NCBI GenBank assembly: GCA_039707655.1
Contig: CM077665.1
Location: 80,725,954 to 80,789,953, forward strand
Direction of reading: 5' to 3'
Source of the DNA: Elymus sibiricus
Lineage: Eukaryota; Streptophyta; Magnoliopsida; Poales; Poaceae
Length of the DNA stretch: 64,000 nucleotides
Of this stretch, positions 45,656-56,961 are shown one piece after another. A program made the translations under genes and the position numbers. Position 1 is the stretch's first letter. The number at the start of each line of letters is the position of its first letter. Below the pieces are notes generated by a model, which ran no database searches, was not told the DNA's origin, and saw only the letters and a list, made by a program, of their open reading frames with translations.

Positions 45656-47927
45656 AGAGGAAAGCTAGAATGGGCTGGGCCCATGAGGGGGCCGAGACGG
45701 GAGCCGGCTCGAGCTCAAGTGGAGTGCCGGGGGCAGCCGGAGCCCCCGGGTCCAGCTCGCCACTCCCCGGGACCGGCTCGCCAGCCCCCGGGACCGGCTC
45801 GTCAGTCCCCGAGGCTGAGACGGCGGGGGGTGCGTCGATCGCCATCATGACGGCCGTGGAGTCGGAGCCGGCCGCCGCGGGGGCGTCGGACGCTGGAGCC
45901 GATGGGGCCGGCACAGCAGCCGGAGCTGAAGGTGCCGGCAGAGCAGCCGGAGCTGATGGTGCCGGCAGAGCGGCCGGATCCGGCGAAGAGCCGGCGGCTT
46001 CAGCCGGCACGAAGATAGACTCCGATTCGGGGGAGGGCTTGATCGAAGGCTTGAGCAGCCGTTCGAGGGAGACGCCGGCTGGGATGGCTTGCCGGGTGGA
46101 GCCGATCTTTGCCAACGTATCGGCCGCCTCGTTGTCCGCCCGGGGGACATGGTGGAACTCACAGCCCTCGAAGGAACCGGTGAGCTGCTGGACGAGGAAG
46201 CGATAGCTGGCCATGTTGGCGTCCCTGGCGTCCCATTCGCCAGAGACCTGTTGCACCACGAGGTCGGAGTCGCCGAAACAGAGGATGCGCCGGATCCCGA
46301 TCTCCTTGGCGAGCCGGAGGCCGTGGACGAGCGCCTCGTACTCGGCCACGTTGTTGGAGGCGGCGAAGAGGATCTGGAGTGCGTACTTGAGCTGGTCCCC
46401 CTTTGGAGACGACAAGACGATGCCGGCTCCCAGGCCGGTTCGCATCTTCGAGCCGTCGAAGTGCATGCGCCAATGCGTGGAGTCCGGGGGAGGCGGCACG
46501 AACTGGGTTTCGGCCCAGTCGACGAGGAAGTCGGCCATCGTCTGCGACTTGATGGCAGTGCGCGGCTCGTACCGAATCTCGTAGTCGGCGAGGGCGATGG
46601 CCCATTTGGCGATCCGGCCGGTGACGTCCCGGCCGCTCATGATCTCGCCGAGCGGCGCCGTGCTCACCACGGTGATGGTGTGCTCCTGGAAGTACTGCTT
46701 GACCTTCTTAGCGGCAAAGTATATGCCGTAACACATCTTCTGGTAGTGGGGGTAGTTCTGCTTGGAGGCGGAGAAGACCTCGCTGAGGTAGTAGACGGGG
46801 CGTTGGACCGGCAGCGCCCTGCCTTCCTCCGACCGCTCCACCACCAGAACGACGCTGATCACGCGTGTGGTTGCCGCGATGTACGCGAGCATTGGCTCCT
46901 TCTCAGCCGGAGCCGCCAGGACGGGAGCGCTAGAGAGCGCGCGCTTGAGATCGCGGAACGCCTCGTCCGCCTGGTCGGTCCACTCGAACTTGGGCGTCTT
47001 CCGCATGAGCTGGTAGAGGGGTAGCGCCTTCTCGCCCAGCCGGCTGACGAACTGGCTGAGCGAGGCGAGGCAACCGGCAAACTTCTGGACGTCACGGAGC
47101 TTGGCCGGCTTGTGCATGCGCTCGATGGCTCGGATCTTCTCTGGGTTAGCTTCGATGACGCGGGCGGACACAAAGAAACCCAGGAGCTGACCGGCCGGCA
47201 CGCCGAAGACACACTTCTCCGGGTTGAGCTTGATCTTGTATTCGCGCAGGTTAGCGAAGGTCTCCCGGAGATCGTCGAGGAGGCTGAAATGCTTCTTGGT
47301 CTTGACGATGATGTCGTCCACGTAGACGTGGACGTTCCTGCCGATCTGGGGCAGGAAACACTTCTGCAAGCAGCGCTGGAAGGTAGCGCCCGCGTTCTTC
47401 AGGCCGAATGACATGGTGATGTAGCAGTAGGCCCCGAAAGGGGTGATGAAGGACGTCTTCAGCCGGTCGGCTGGGTCCAGCTTGATCTGGTGGTAGCCGG
47501 AATAGGCATCCAGGAAGGACAGCAGGTCACAGCCGGCCGTGGAGTCGATGACTTGATCGATCCGGGGCAGGGCGAAAGGATCCTTGGGGCAAGCCTTGTT
47601 CAGGCTGGTGTAGTCGATACACATGCGCCAGGTCTTGTTTTTCTTCAGCACCAGGACTGGGTTGGCCAGCCAGTCCGGGTGGAACACTTTCATGATGAAG
47701 CCGGCTGCGAGCAGCCGGGCGATCTCTTCTCCTATAGTACGCCGCTTCTCCTCGAAGAAACGGTGCAGGGGTTGCTTGACCGGCTTGGCATCCGGCCGCA
47801 CATGAAGTTTATGCTCGGCGAACTTCCTCGGAACACCCGGCATGTCTTTTGGAGACCATGCAAAGATGTCCCGATTCTCACGGAGGAAGTCGACGAGCTC
47901 GCCTTCCTATTTGCTGTCGAGGTGGTC
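45656..47927 (-). pseudogene. Tat reverse transcriptase with dual RNase H
   Basis: A long intact frame from 47927 (truncated start) through RT (KTWRMCIDYTSLNKACPKD, catalytic VYVDDIIVK) and the usual Gypsy RNase H (ALPVQRPVYYLSEV). It continues to a second, archaeal-type RNase H (WRMHFDGSKMRTGLGAGIVL, NNVAEYEALVHGL, CFGDSDLVVQQVSGEWD, HVPRADNEAADTLAK), which is the hallmark of Tat elements. A linker rich in PAPSAPAA repeats follows before integrase. RT and both RNase H domains show no stop. The front of the protein is cut by the Copia LTR at 47928. Confidence 0.9.
47923..47927. repeat. presumed TSD TGGTC of the Copia insertion (left copy)
   Basis: Five bases directly before the TGTAGGAGATATGCCC LTR start; the second copy would lie beyond position 64000, so this cannot be confirmed here. 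Confidence 0.45.
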
Positions 47928-48889
47928 TGTAGGAGATATGCCCTAGAGGCAATAATAAATGTTATTGATTATCTCCCTGTTCATAATTAGGTTTATGTTC
48001 CATGCTATAACTGCTATGGTTCTCGACTCTGCAATAACCACGAGGCTCGGAGGAAGACTCATATGCACGTGTGGAATAATAAACGGTAAAATGTATTACT
48101 AGTCTGGCCTCTAAGACTGGCTCAAGTATTGCATGATGATCCTGTTTTCCTGATCATGGGCATGGCTATGCCGGCAATTTTGAGGGCGCAATGTTGGTAG
48201 AACAATTGTGTTGAATCGACCCGAATTGATGTTATACTATGAGATACATTCGTCACAAGTTAATGGTTTATAACACAGAGATGGTTAACATTTGCATGAT
48301 TCCTTAGACCATGAGAGTATCGAGTTTCTTCATGCTTGCTTCATGAACTTTGGGGTTTGTTAAACGTCATCCGTAAATGGGTGGCTATTAGGGCGGCTTA
48401 CGGGTTCATGGAAAAGTATGTCAAGTAACTTGATAGCTCAAGATTGGGATTTGCTGCTCCGACGATGCAGAGATATCTCTGGGCCCTCTCGGTGTTACGG
48501 TATCCATCATCGTCTGGCCAGACACTTTGTGATTTGATCACGGGGATGCCGGAACACAGGAACGAGAAAAGAGAACAATACCGGTAACGAGGTAACTGGC
48601 ATAGTGGACAAGTTGTTGGTCCACGGGGATGCCAACATGTCTCACCTCGGGTATTTGTAACATATCGCGAAGCAACATGAATAGCACACGGCAACTGGAG
48701 GTTCACTCGAATATTCATTCGTGTGGGTATAGGGGTCAATATGGGTGTCCACGGCTCCGATGTTGATCATTGATCGGAAGGGGTTCCGGGTCATGTCTAT
48801 ACTTCACCGAACCTATAGGGTCACACGCTTAAGGGTCATCTATCTGCTGAATACTAGACAGGGAGTCTGAGAGAAAATCACCGGAAAAG

Positions 48890-48960
48890 TTTCGGACACC
48901 GGAAAAGTTTCGGACAGCGGAAAAGTTCCGCAGAGAGAACACCGGAACAGTTTCGGTAAA
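48890..48960. repeat. short tandem repeat CCGGAAAAGTTTCGGACA in the Copia LTR
   Basis: Three to four imperfect copies of an 18-20 bp unit in the U3 part of the LTR; CCGGAA motifs continue in dispersed form to about 49110. Confidence 0.7.
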
Positions 48961-49677
48961 ACTGAAAAGTTGTTTCGGGGGATACCATTAAGTCAAATTG
49001 GTTTCGGCACATGCCTGATAATTCTTGGAGGGTGCCAGAATCATTCTGGAAACTTCTGGGAATTTTCCGGAAGAAAAACCGGAAATGTTCCGGAGCTGCC
49101 GGAACCGCTTCGGATGCTTTTCGCAGATCAAAATCACTAATTCGGAATGCATTGAAAATTATTTTAGTGGGTACTGGAAATGTTCTAAGCCCACATAAAT
49201 ATTTTCAGTTCGAACGGACGCTGAAAAATGTCGTCGTGAATAGTGAAAGTGCTTTTTGGATATTTTTGGAAAACCACCTTTTGGGATATTTCCCAAAAGG
49301 CTTCTAGAAGGATGATGCGGGCATGGTGATGCAGGCATAGTGATGCAGGCAACACTATTTGGAGGCTTTCCCTTTATGCCCTTGTGGTGTGCTCACCTCA
49401 TGGGCATTTTGGTAATTCGAAGTCCCATCCTACCCCTTGGTTTTCCTATAAATAGGAGGTGAGGGGGCAGCCCAAACCTCATCCCTTCTCACATACAAGT
49501 GCCATGCATGATCTGGCTTTCTCTCTCCCTCCCAGCAAAATAGTTTCGTAGAGCCGAAAGGCTGACTGGGTTCCGATGGGAACTAGTTTTGGACGGCGAA
49601 GCCCTGCCGGATAGATGACACCGTATGTGTGCAACTCTGTAGAGAGATCGTAGTTTCGGTCTTAGTTCGAGAGTGCC

Positions 49678-49850
49678 TCCCGAAGGGCTGTCCGTGTGAC
49701 CGTCCGAGTTTCGAAGGTCCTCCCGAAGGGCTGTCCGAGTGACCGTCCGAGTTTCAAAGGTCCTCCCGAAGGGCTATCCGAGTAACCGTCCGAGTTTCGA
49801 AGGTCCTCCCGAAGGGCTGTCCGCGACACCGTCCGGGGGACTGTCCGACC
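49678..49850. repeat. 43-bp tandem repeat in the transcribed part of the Copia LTR
   Basis: Four copies with CGAAGGGCTGTCCG beginning at 49681, 49724, 49767 and 49810, an exact 43-base period, with few substitutions; the fourth copy degenerates. It lies downstream of the TATA box, so it would be in the RNA leader. Confidence 0.9.
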
Positions 49851-50074
49851 GCCTCCCGGAGGGCTGTCCCAGGGGCAGATGAGGGTATACATCCTCGCGG
49901 TTGGGAGGTTGTAAATCCTAGCTGCGGGGATCTGCACCGCCGATCGTCATCGACTCTACATCCGCTGCGCTACGAGTCGGTAACGAAAAGATCAAACCTT
50001 GTATGCAGTCTCCATAGTGGTCCTGGGCTGGTGCGTAGGTCAGAAATTTTTGTTTTCTGCTGCGTTACCCTACA

Positions 50075-52319
50075 GTGGCATCAATAGCCGTGCTATGCGT
50101 AGATGCAGGTTGCGATCTAGAATACAAAGAGATGTATGGGTGTTGCACAATATAATTAGGTAGTAGATGAGTTCTATTACTGAAAATATTTGTGCGGGTA
50201 GCAGATGAAATCTGTTACCCGATGTTCTTGTTGCTTCCCTGGAATTTGCATATTTCTGATCTTGATAACAGCATGGTGGAGTTTCAATGTTCTGGCAATC
50301 CGCGATCCTGATTGATCAACGAAGTGCTAACAGTTCATTGAATTCCACCGTAGTTAAAAAGAAAGATTAAATTTCGCAGACAAAAGGGCAATGCAGATAT
50401 GATCTGCACGGGGGTCATGCGTATGACGAAGTTCAGTATGGGGCTTGAGATTTTATTATCTCGTGTTTCATACACCCCGCAATGTTAATCTAGCGACTTG
50501 GATTATCATGCTTGATGATGAACGTTGGTAGCTTCGGTTTGTTTCGAAACCTTAGAAGCCACGTAAAACAAGTTTTTGCATGAACCAATTAGAGGCGTCT
50601 AACTTGGTTTTGCAGGATGGTTTGCATGTGCATATGATGTGGTATAGCAGTGCTCATATTAATTTGATTATGTATGAGATGACTATATGATGTAATATTA
50701 ACATGACCTGCGTGTCATGATTCGGCATGATGGCTGGAGCCATATGATTGTCACTTTAATGACCCGCGTGTCAACCTTAAATAATGCACTTATTTTATTA
50801 GCTATAGAGATAGCAATATTATCTGGTGCATCGACAAGGTGGTGGCAATCTTCGCGAAGGTAAACACCGACGCGAATGCCGAAGACGAAGAAATACAAGA
50901 CTTCTCCGTCAGAAAGGGCTATACCATATCATGCTATTATGAATTGCCTGAGATGTTTATCCCTTATGATGCACCCTTTTGATTGCGCGGTAGTCGCTTT
51001 TATTAGGGTGATCTCTCACAAAAATATCAAGTAGTTAGTGTTCTCCCAAGTGTAGCACCGTCACGGCACCTATCTCTTCGGGGTATCACATGGATACATG
51101 GGTACGAACGATTAGAGAAGTGTGAGGCGGGTGAGTTGAGACCTCGCAGCGAGATCACTTGGTTGTGTTGACGTTCTAGCTTGAAAGTCCTGAGCTCGGA
51201 ACACGCCCATCGAAAGATGAACAAGAGTCACATAGAGATGTGATTGGCAAGTTGGCCTACCGATTGCAATTCTCGTCACTTGAGATGGATACATCCTTGG
51301 CGTTGAATTGTAATTTGGATCTTGAATCGCTCACAATCAATTATGAGAGATATTGATTTGAGTGGGAGCGCACTATAGAATTACCTTGTTTAATTCTCAG
51401 TGCAATTAATTATGAACTTTGTCTAAGTGTGGTTTGCATAATAGTTGTAGAAGAATGGCTCGCGTTTCCACCTTCCCTATTAAAATTGAATAGCTGTTAA
51501 ATATCTGGTTAAAACTTTACGGTTGGTAACGTAATATGAGGATTGTCCTCAAGAGTGCCGAGAAGGACTTTGTCCTATCGCATACTTTCGGTATTCTCCC
51601 GCTAATGCTATGGATGATATGACTCTCGTCCTTCGATCCAAAAGCTAAAATTCCGTTATGGTCAAGTGAAATTTGTTTGCTTCCATGAGACCCGAACTTC
51701 GAAAGTTTGGATAGTTATGTGATATTCATGGAATCTGAAAATCATTTTCAGAGACAGACAAAGGCTAAAAGATATGAGATATCCAAAGCAATGTTTGTTT
51801 GCAAAACATTAGTAAAGTGTTTAATATACATTGGACTGATAAGAGAGGGATCCAGAAGAACGCCTGTCATATGATGAAAGGTGAATAAAACAACAACTTA
51901 AAGAGAAAGGAAGTGTCCGAAGGGTGTTAGTGAAACTTTCACGCCTAGGAAATCCGGGGCTAACGCCACTCTTAAGTTGGGTGCTTCTTCTGAGAGTAGG
52001 AGAAATACTGAAAGTTAAACTGTTAGAAGTATGATGGCAGAAAGAAAGAAGACTGGAATATCCAGCTCATGTATGAATGTCATACAAGTTTTTGATGTAT
52101 AGAAGGCTAGTCAAAAATATAGTTCTTGGGAATTATGGTTAAACATGTTAATCACTAATTCTTGGGTATTGTGAGTTGATCACAAAGATACCCGCTCGAT
52201 TGCATTCTGTTGCAACTCGATGTAAGAACTACTACGGCCTAAAGGACTTGTCGGAAATGAGGTTTAGATACGCGCTGGGAACATAGTACATGTTACTATA
52301 CCTTCCATCGGTGTATTAC
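50075..52319 (+). other. eroded interior of the Copia element, first part
   Basis: Starts with the PBS-like GTGGCATCAATAGCC. No open frame longer than about 70 codons on either strand. Composition and short phrases are like decayed Copia gag-pol, with many small deletions. It ends at TAC (52317-52319), the TSD of the CACTA insertion. Confidence 0.6.
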
Positions 52320-52339
52320 CACTAGTAGAAAAAGGGCCT

Positions 52340-52590
52340 TATGTGAGACACATTAGTCCCGGTTTGTAACTGAACCGGCACTAACGTGACCATTAGTGCC
52401 GGTTCCAACAGCTAGGCGGGCGGCGCTCATTAGTACCGGTTCGTGGCGAACCTATAGTACCGGTTCGTGCCACGAACCGGTACTAAATAGGTGGTGGCAG
52501 GCTGTTGTCAGGCTGGGGCCTAACAGGACCTTTAGTCCCGGTTCGTATAACCAACCGGTACAAAAGATCATCCTATATAAACCCTTCGTC
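52340..52590 (+). promoter_or_regulatory. sub-terminal repeats and promoter of the CACTA left end
   Basis: Inverted pairs of CCGGTTCGT/ACGAACCGG and TTTAGTCCCGGTTCG..ACCAACCGGTAC, then AGATCATCCTATATAAAC with a TATA box at about 52573-52580. The same cassette recurs at about 58205-58290 before the second gene group. In En/Spm elements such repeats bind the element's own TnpA; the role here is inferred. Confidence 0.7.
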
Positions 52591-53076
52591 CAGCCCAAGC
52601 CGAAGCGCTCTGTTTTTCCCCCTCTCTGTTTTCTTCCCCTCTTGCTCGAGCTCACCTCCATTTTTGCCAAAATTTGTCCAAGATTTGAAGGCACCCCATC
52701 CATCCAAGTGATCACAAAGGTTAGCAACTTTGTCCTTTCATCTCTCATTGCTAGATTAGCTCTTGCAATGCTCTATAAGTATAGTGATTTGTGGGTTTTA
52801 TTTTGGGAGGAATTATATGTGGTAGTATTTGATTTATATGCAATTTGAGGTCAATATAACTCTTAGTTTGCATATGTAGGTGTGGTTTACTTAGTGCCTT
52901 CCCGTCTCCGTCGTAAGCACCGTCGATCGCCCGCACCGTCCCGTCGCCGGCACCACCTTGTGGTGAGCCTCTTGTTCTTATCTTTTTTATATAAAAAAAA
53001 TCATGTTTGTGTGATTTAGATATATAGTTACTTGTATAATTATCTTACCCGTACGTTGTTTGTTATACATAGTGCC

Positions 53077-53521
53077 ATGGCTTTGATATCCGTCCCCGTC
53101 GGCCCTCGTCCGGGTTATGATTCGGATGTGGTATATTCTCTTTTATAATTATTTGTTGCATTTCGTGTTTATGACAAATTATGCCCATCAAGTTGACATA
53201 GATATTTTTATCTAGGAGGTATGTGAACCGGAAATTCCAACCCACCCTATTGTCGAGAGGTTAAATTTAGTTGAAAAAGAAAACGAGTATTTGAAAGAAA
53301 AATTGAAAAGAATTGAGGGGGAGAAGATGGAATTGGAGTTGCATGTTGCCGAAGTCGTCGATGATCACAAGATCAAGATGGAGAAAATGCGCTTGAAGAT
53401 TAGAAAGATTAGAAAATATGCCATCGATAGTGAGGCTTGGTATCATTATGCTGTTGGATCAATTGTTACCTTAGTTGCGATCTTGATCGCATTTGTTGTT
53501 GCATTTAAATGCTTTAGCTAG
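53077..53521 (+). CDS. small CACTA-encoded protein, coiled coil plus membrane helix
   Basis: Two exons, 53077-53130 and 53216-53521, joined by a GT/AG intron in phase 0: 119 residues, start MALISVPVGPRPGYD. Residues about 32-80 are highly charged and heptad-like (VEKENEYLKEKLKRIEGEK, KMEKMRLKIRKIRK), a likely coiled coil. Residues about 93-115 are strongly hydrophobic (VGSIVTLVAILIAFVVAF), a single membrane helix at the C-terminus. It lies 80 bases upstream of the transposase ATG in the same orientation and may share its transcript. I do not know a function; tail-anchored topology is inferred. Confidence 0.65.
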
Positions 53522-53598
53522 AGAGTTATTTGTATGTTGTTTTATGATAATAAGTGTTGTATGAACTTGTATTAATTTGGTCTTTTCGGTGCTGTGTA

Positions 53599-56500
53599 AT
53601 GAAGATGAGCCGGCAATGGATGTACGATGACCGATGCTCTTCCCAGTTCATTAATGGCGTGCAGACTTTTCTGCTTGCGGCTGAGGCGAACAAGCGGGCG
53701 GATGGTTTTATGCCTTGTCCATGTGCTGGATGTAAGAATGATCGGAATTACTCTAAGTCAAGAACCATTCACGTCCACCTGTTTGAGTCCGGTTTCATGC
53801 TCCACTATAATGTTTGGACCAAGCACGGAGAAAGAGGGGTTATGATGGAAGACAATGAAGAAGAAGAGGACGACGACAGCTATCCTGGCCATGGGTTCCA
53901 TGAATACGATGGTACAACAATGGGGGAAGAAGCTGAGCCGGCAATGCGGGAAGAAGCTGAAGAACAGGCATCAGATGAGCCCGCTGATGATCTTGGTCGG
54001 GCCATTGCGGATGCAAAGAGAAAGTGTGCAAGTGAAAAGGAGAAGCTGAAGTTGCAGGGCATGTTAGAGGATCACAAGAAACCGTTGTACCCAAATTGCG
54101 AAGATGACAAGAAAAAGCTGGGTACCACACTGGAATTGCTGCAATGGAAGGCAGAGAATGGTGTACCTGACAAGGCATTTGAAAAGCTGCTGAAAATAAT
54201 GAAGAAGAAGCTTCCAAAAGATAACGAATTGCCTGACAGTACGTACGAAGCAAAGAAGGCTGTCTGCCCTCTAGGATTAGAGGTGCAGAAGATACATGCA
54301 TGCCCTAATGACTGCATCCTCTACCGCGGTGAGTACGAGGATTTGAATGCATGCCCAGTATGTTGTGCATTGCGCTATAAGATCTGCCACGATGACCCTG
54401 GTGATGTTGAGGGCGAGCGCCCCAGGAAGAAGATTCCTGCCAAGGTGATGTGGTATGCTCCTATAATACCACGGTTGAAACGTTTGTTCCAAAACAAAGA
54501 GCATGCCAAGTTGATGCGATGGCACAAAGAAGACCGTAAGAAAGACGGGAAGTTGAGAGTACCCGCTGACGGATCGCAGTGGAGAAAAATCGAGAGAAGG
54601 TGGAAGAACTTTGCAGCTGACGCAAGGAACGTATGGTTTGGTTTAAGTGCAGATGGCATTAATCCTTTTGGGGAGCAGAACAGCAATCATAGCACATGGC
54701 CTGTGACTCTATGTATCTATAACCTTCCTCCTTGGTTGTGCATGAAGCGAAAGTTCATTATGATGCCAGTGCTCATCCAAGGCCCCAAGCAACCCGGCAA
54801 CGACATTGATGTGTACCTAAGGCCATTAGTTGAAGAACTTTTAGAGCTGTGGAGCATAGAAGGTGTACGTGTGTGGGATGAGCACAAACAGCAGGAATTT
54901 GACCTGCGAGCATTGCTGTTTGTAACCATCAATGATTGGCCTGCTCTCAATAACCTTTCAGGACAGACAAACAAGGGATACCACGCATGCACGCACTGTT
55001 TAGATGATACCGACAGTATATATTTGGATAAATGTAAGAAGAATGTGTACCTGGGGCATCGTCGATTTCTTCAGAGCAGGCATCCCGTAAGAAAGAAAGG
55101 CAAGCATTTCAAAGGTGATCCAGATCACCGGCAGAAGCCTCCCCACCGTACTGGTGATGATATACTTGATATGGTCAAGGATTTAAAAGTAATCTTTGGA
55201 AAGGGTCCTGGCGGACAATCTGTTCCGAATGACGCTGACGGACGCGCACCAATGTGGAAGAAGAAATCTATATTTTGGGACCTACCCTATTGGAAAGACC
55301 TAGAGGTCCGCTCTGCAATCGACGTGATGCACGTGACTAAGAATCTTTGCGTGAACCTGCTAGGCTTCTTGGGCGTGTATGGCAAGACAAAAGATACACC
55401 GGAGGCACAGGAGGACCAGCAACGTATGCACGGAAAAGATGGCATGGATCCAAAGCAGTTCCAGGGTCATGCCAGCTACGCTCTTACCAAAGAAGAGAAG
55501 GAAATCTTCTTCGAATGCCTGCTCGGTATGAAGGTCCCGTCTGGCTTCTCGTCGAATATAAAGGGAATAATAAATATGGCAGAGAAAAAGTTTCAGAACC
55601 TAAAGTCTCATGACTGCCACGTGATTATGACACAACTGCTTCTGGTTGCATTGAGGAGCCTTCTACCGGAAAACGTTCGATTAGCCATTGTGAAGCTATG
55701 TGCATTCCTCAATGCAATCTCTCAGAAGGTAATCGATCCAGAAATCCTACCAAGGTTAGAGAGTGATTTGGTGCAATGCCTTGTCAGTTTCGAGTTGGTG
55801 TTCCCACCATCCTTCTTCAATATCATGACGCACGTTCTAGTTCACCTAGTCGAAGAGATTGCCATTCTGGGTCCTGTATTTCTACACAATATGTTCCCCT
55901 TTGAGAGGTTCATGGGAGTCTTAAAGAAATATGTTCATAATCGTGCTAGGCCAGAAGGAAGCATCTCCAAGGGCCATGAAAATGAGGAGGTCATTGAGTT
56001 TTGTATTGACTTTATTCCTGACCTTAAGCCGATTGGTGTTCCTGAATCGCGGCATAAGGGCAGACTGGGTGGAAATGGCACGCTAGGACCGGAACAAATA
56101 ATATGTATGGACGGGCATTCTCTCACTCAAGCACACTACACAGTTCTACAAAATTCCGCCTTGGTGGCTCCGTATATGGAGGAACACAAGAATTTTCTAT
56201 GCTCCAAACACCCGGAGCAGTCTGACGACTGGATTACACGTGAACAAACGGGGACTTTCGCCGGTTGGTTGCAGACACGTGCCATGCATGACGCCGCTGT
56301 TGAAGATGACCTGTACTTGCTGTCCCAGTTACCATCTTCGAATATAATGACTTTCAAAGGGTACGAGATAAATGGGAATACATTTTACACGATCGCCCAA
56401 GATAAGAAGAGCACCAACCAAAACAGTGGTGTCCGCTTTGATGCAGCAACCAAGAGTGGAAAGGACACATATTATGGTTACATAGAGGACATATGGGAAC

Positions 56501-56961
56501 TTGACTATGGACGTGGTTTGAAGGTCCCTTTGTTTCGGTGCAAATGGGTCAATATGACACGAGGCGGGGTAACGAAAGACCCGCAGTACGGAATGACAAC
56601 AGTGGATCTCAACAATCTTGCGTACGCAGACGAACCATTCGTCCTAGCCAATGATGTGGCGCAGGTTTTCTATGTGAAGGACATGTCTACCAAGCCGAGA
56701 AAAAGAAAAGATAAGGAAGCGAATACATCATACGATGAGCCAAAGCGCCACATAGTTCTTTCAGGGAAAAGAAACATCGTGGGAGTGGATGACAAGACAG
56801 ACATGTCAGAAGATTATGAAAAGTTTGATGAAATTGCTCCCTTCACAGTGAATATTGACCCGAGCATCCAGTTAAATGATGAAGATTGTCCATGGTTACG
56901 GTGCAAAGGGACACACGCGAAGAAAAAGTTTCACACCCAAAGATCCCACTCTGGGATGTGA
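53599..56961 (+). CDS. CACTA transposase (TNP2/Tnp-D type), intact, 1120 residues
   Basis: Start chosen at ATG 53599 (MKMSRQWMYDD). The first part (to about residue 75) is a transposase-associated domain with PCPCAGCKN. An acidic stretch (EEEEDDD) follows, then a transposase_21-type core with GPKQPGNDIDVYL near residue 400, FVTINDWPAL near 440 and DVMHVTKNLCVNLLG near 575. The DUF4218-like region starts about residue 670 (HDCHVIMTQLLLVALR) and the DUF4216-like region about 957 (YYGYIEDIWELDYG). This is the complete domain order of plant CACTA TNP2 proteins, with no stop, shift or intron. The enzyme cuts and joins at the CACTA ends, normally helped by a second element protein. Confidence 0.93.
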   Translation: MKMSRQWMYDDRCSSQFINGVQTFLLAAEANKRADGFMPCPCAGCKNDRNYSKSRTIHVHLFESGFMLHYNVWTKHGERGVMMEDNEEEEDDDSYPGHGFHEYDGTTMGEEAEPAMREEAEEQASDEPADDLGRAIADAKRKCASEKEKLKLQGMLEDHKKPLYPNCEDDKKKLGTTLELLQWKAENGVPDKAFEKLLKIMKKKLPKDNELPDSTYEAKKAVCPLGLEVQKIHACPNDCILYRGEYEDLNACPVCCALRYKICHDDPGDVEGERPRKKIPAKVMWYAPIIPRLKRLFQNKEHAKLMRWHKEDRKKDGKLRVPADGSQWRKIERRWKNFAADARNVWFGLSADGINPFGEQNSNHSTWPVTLCIYNLPPWLCMKRKFIMMPVLIQGPKQPGNDIDVYLRPLVEELLELWSIEGVRVWDEHKQQEFDLRALLFVTINDWPALNNLSGQTNKGYHACTHCLDDTDSIYLDKCKKNVYLGHRRFLQSRHPVRKKGKHFKGDPDHRQKPPHRTGDDILDMVKDLKVIFGKGPGGQSVPNDADGRAPMWKKKSIFWDLPYWKDLEVRSAIDVMHVTKNLCVNLLGFLGVYGKTKDTPEAQEDQQRMHGKDGMDPKQFQGHASYALTKEEKEIFFECLLGMKVPSGFSSNIKGIINMAEKKFQNLKSHDCHVIMTQLLLVALRSLLPENVRLAIVKLCAFLNAISQKVIDPEILPRLESDLVQCLVSFELVFPPSFFNIMTHVLVHLVEEIAILGPVFLHNMFPFERFMGVLKKYVHNRARPEGSISKGHENEEVIEFCIDFIPDLKPIGVPESRHKGRLGGNGTLGPEQIICMDGHSLTQAHYTVLQNSALVAPYMEEHKNFLCSKHPEQSDDWITREQTGTFAGWLQTRAMHDAAVEDDLYLLSQLPSSNIMTFKGYEINGNTFYTIAQDKKSTNQNSGVRFDAATKSGKDTYYGYIEDIWELDYGRGLKVPLFRCKWVNMTRGGVTKDPQYGMTTVDLNNLAYADEPFVLANDVAQVFYVKDMSTKPRKRKDKEANTSYDEPKRHIVLSGKRNIVGVDDKTDMSEDYEKFDEIAPFTVNIDPSIQLNDEDCPWLRCKGTHAKKKFHTQRSHSGM

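Larger units (their letters stand above)
38316..47927 (-). mobile_element. Tat-lineage Gypsy retrotransposon, 5' part cut by a Copia insertion
   Basis: Minus-strand element. In its sense the window shows pol (47927 to 44425), an antisense accessory gene (39947-43750 on the plus strand) and the 3' LTR (about 39409-38316). Tat membership is supported by two RNase H domains in pol and by an antisense accessory ORF between pol and the 3' LTR, a layout known from Grande and related Tat elements. The sequence is very GC-rich with dense CCGGCT/AGCCGG motifs. The gag, protease and 5' LTR lie beyond the Copia insertion at 47928, outside the window. Confidence 0.8.
47928..50074 (+). repeat. 5' LTR of the Copia element (2147 bp)
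   Basis: Runs from TGTAGGAGATATGCCC to GTTACCCTACA, directly followed by GTGGCATCAATAGCC, a variant of the Copia TGGTATCA primer-binding site. A TATAAATAG box lies at about 49447-49456. Two internal repeat zones are annotated separately. It is longer than a standard Angela LTR. Confidence 0.8.

Noticed and set aside
46089..47024. Plus-strand frame of 311 residues opposite the Tat RNase H domains
   Set aside because: Mirror frame of the strongly conserved minus-strand RT/RNase H; valine/leucine/glycine-rich without motifs.
53554..53598. Upstream extension of the transposase frame
   Set aside because: The frame is open from 53554 only through a non-ATG codon; the first ATG is 53599 and similarity begins directly after it.
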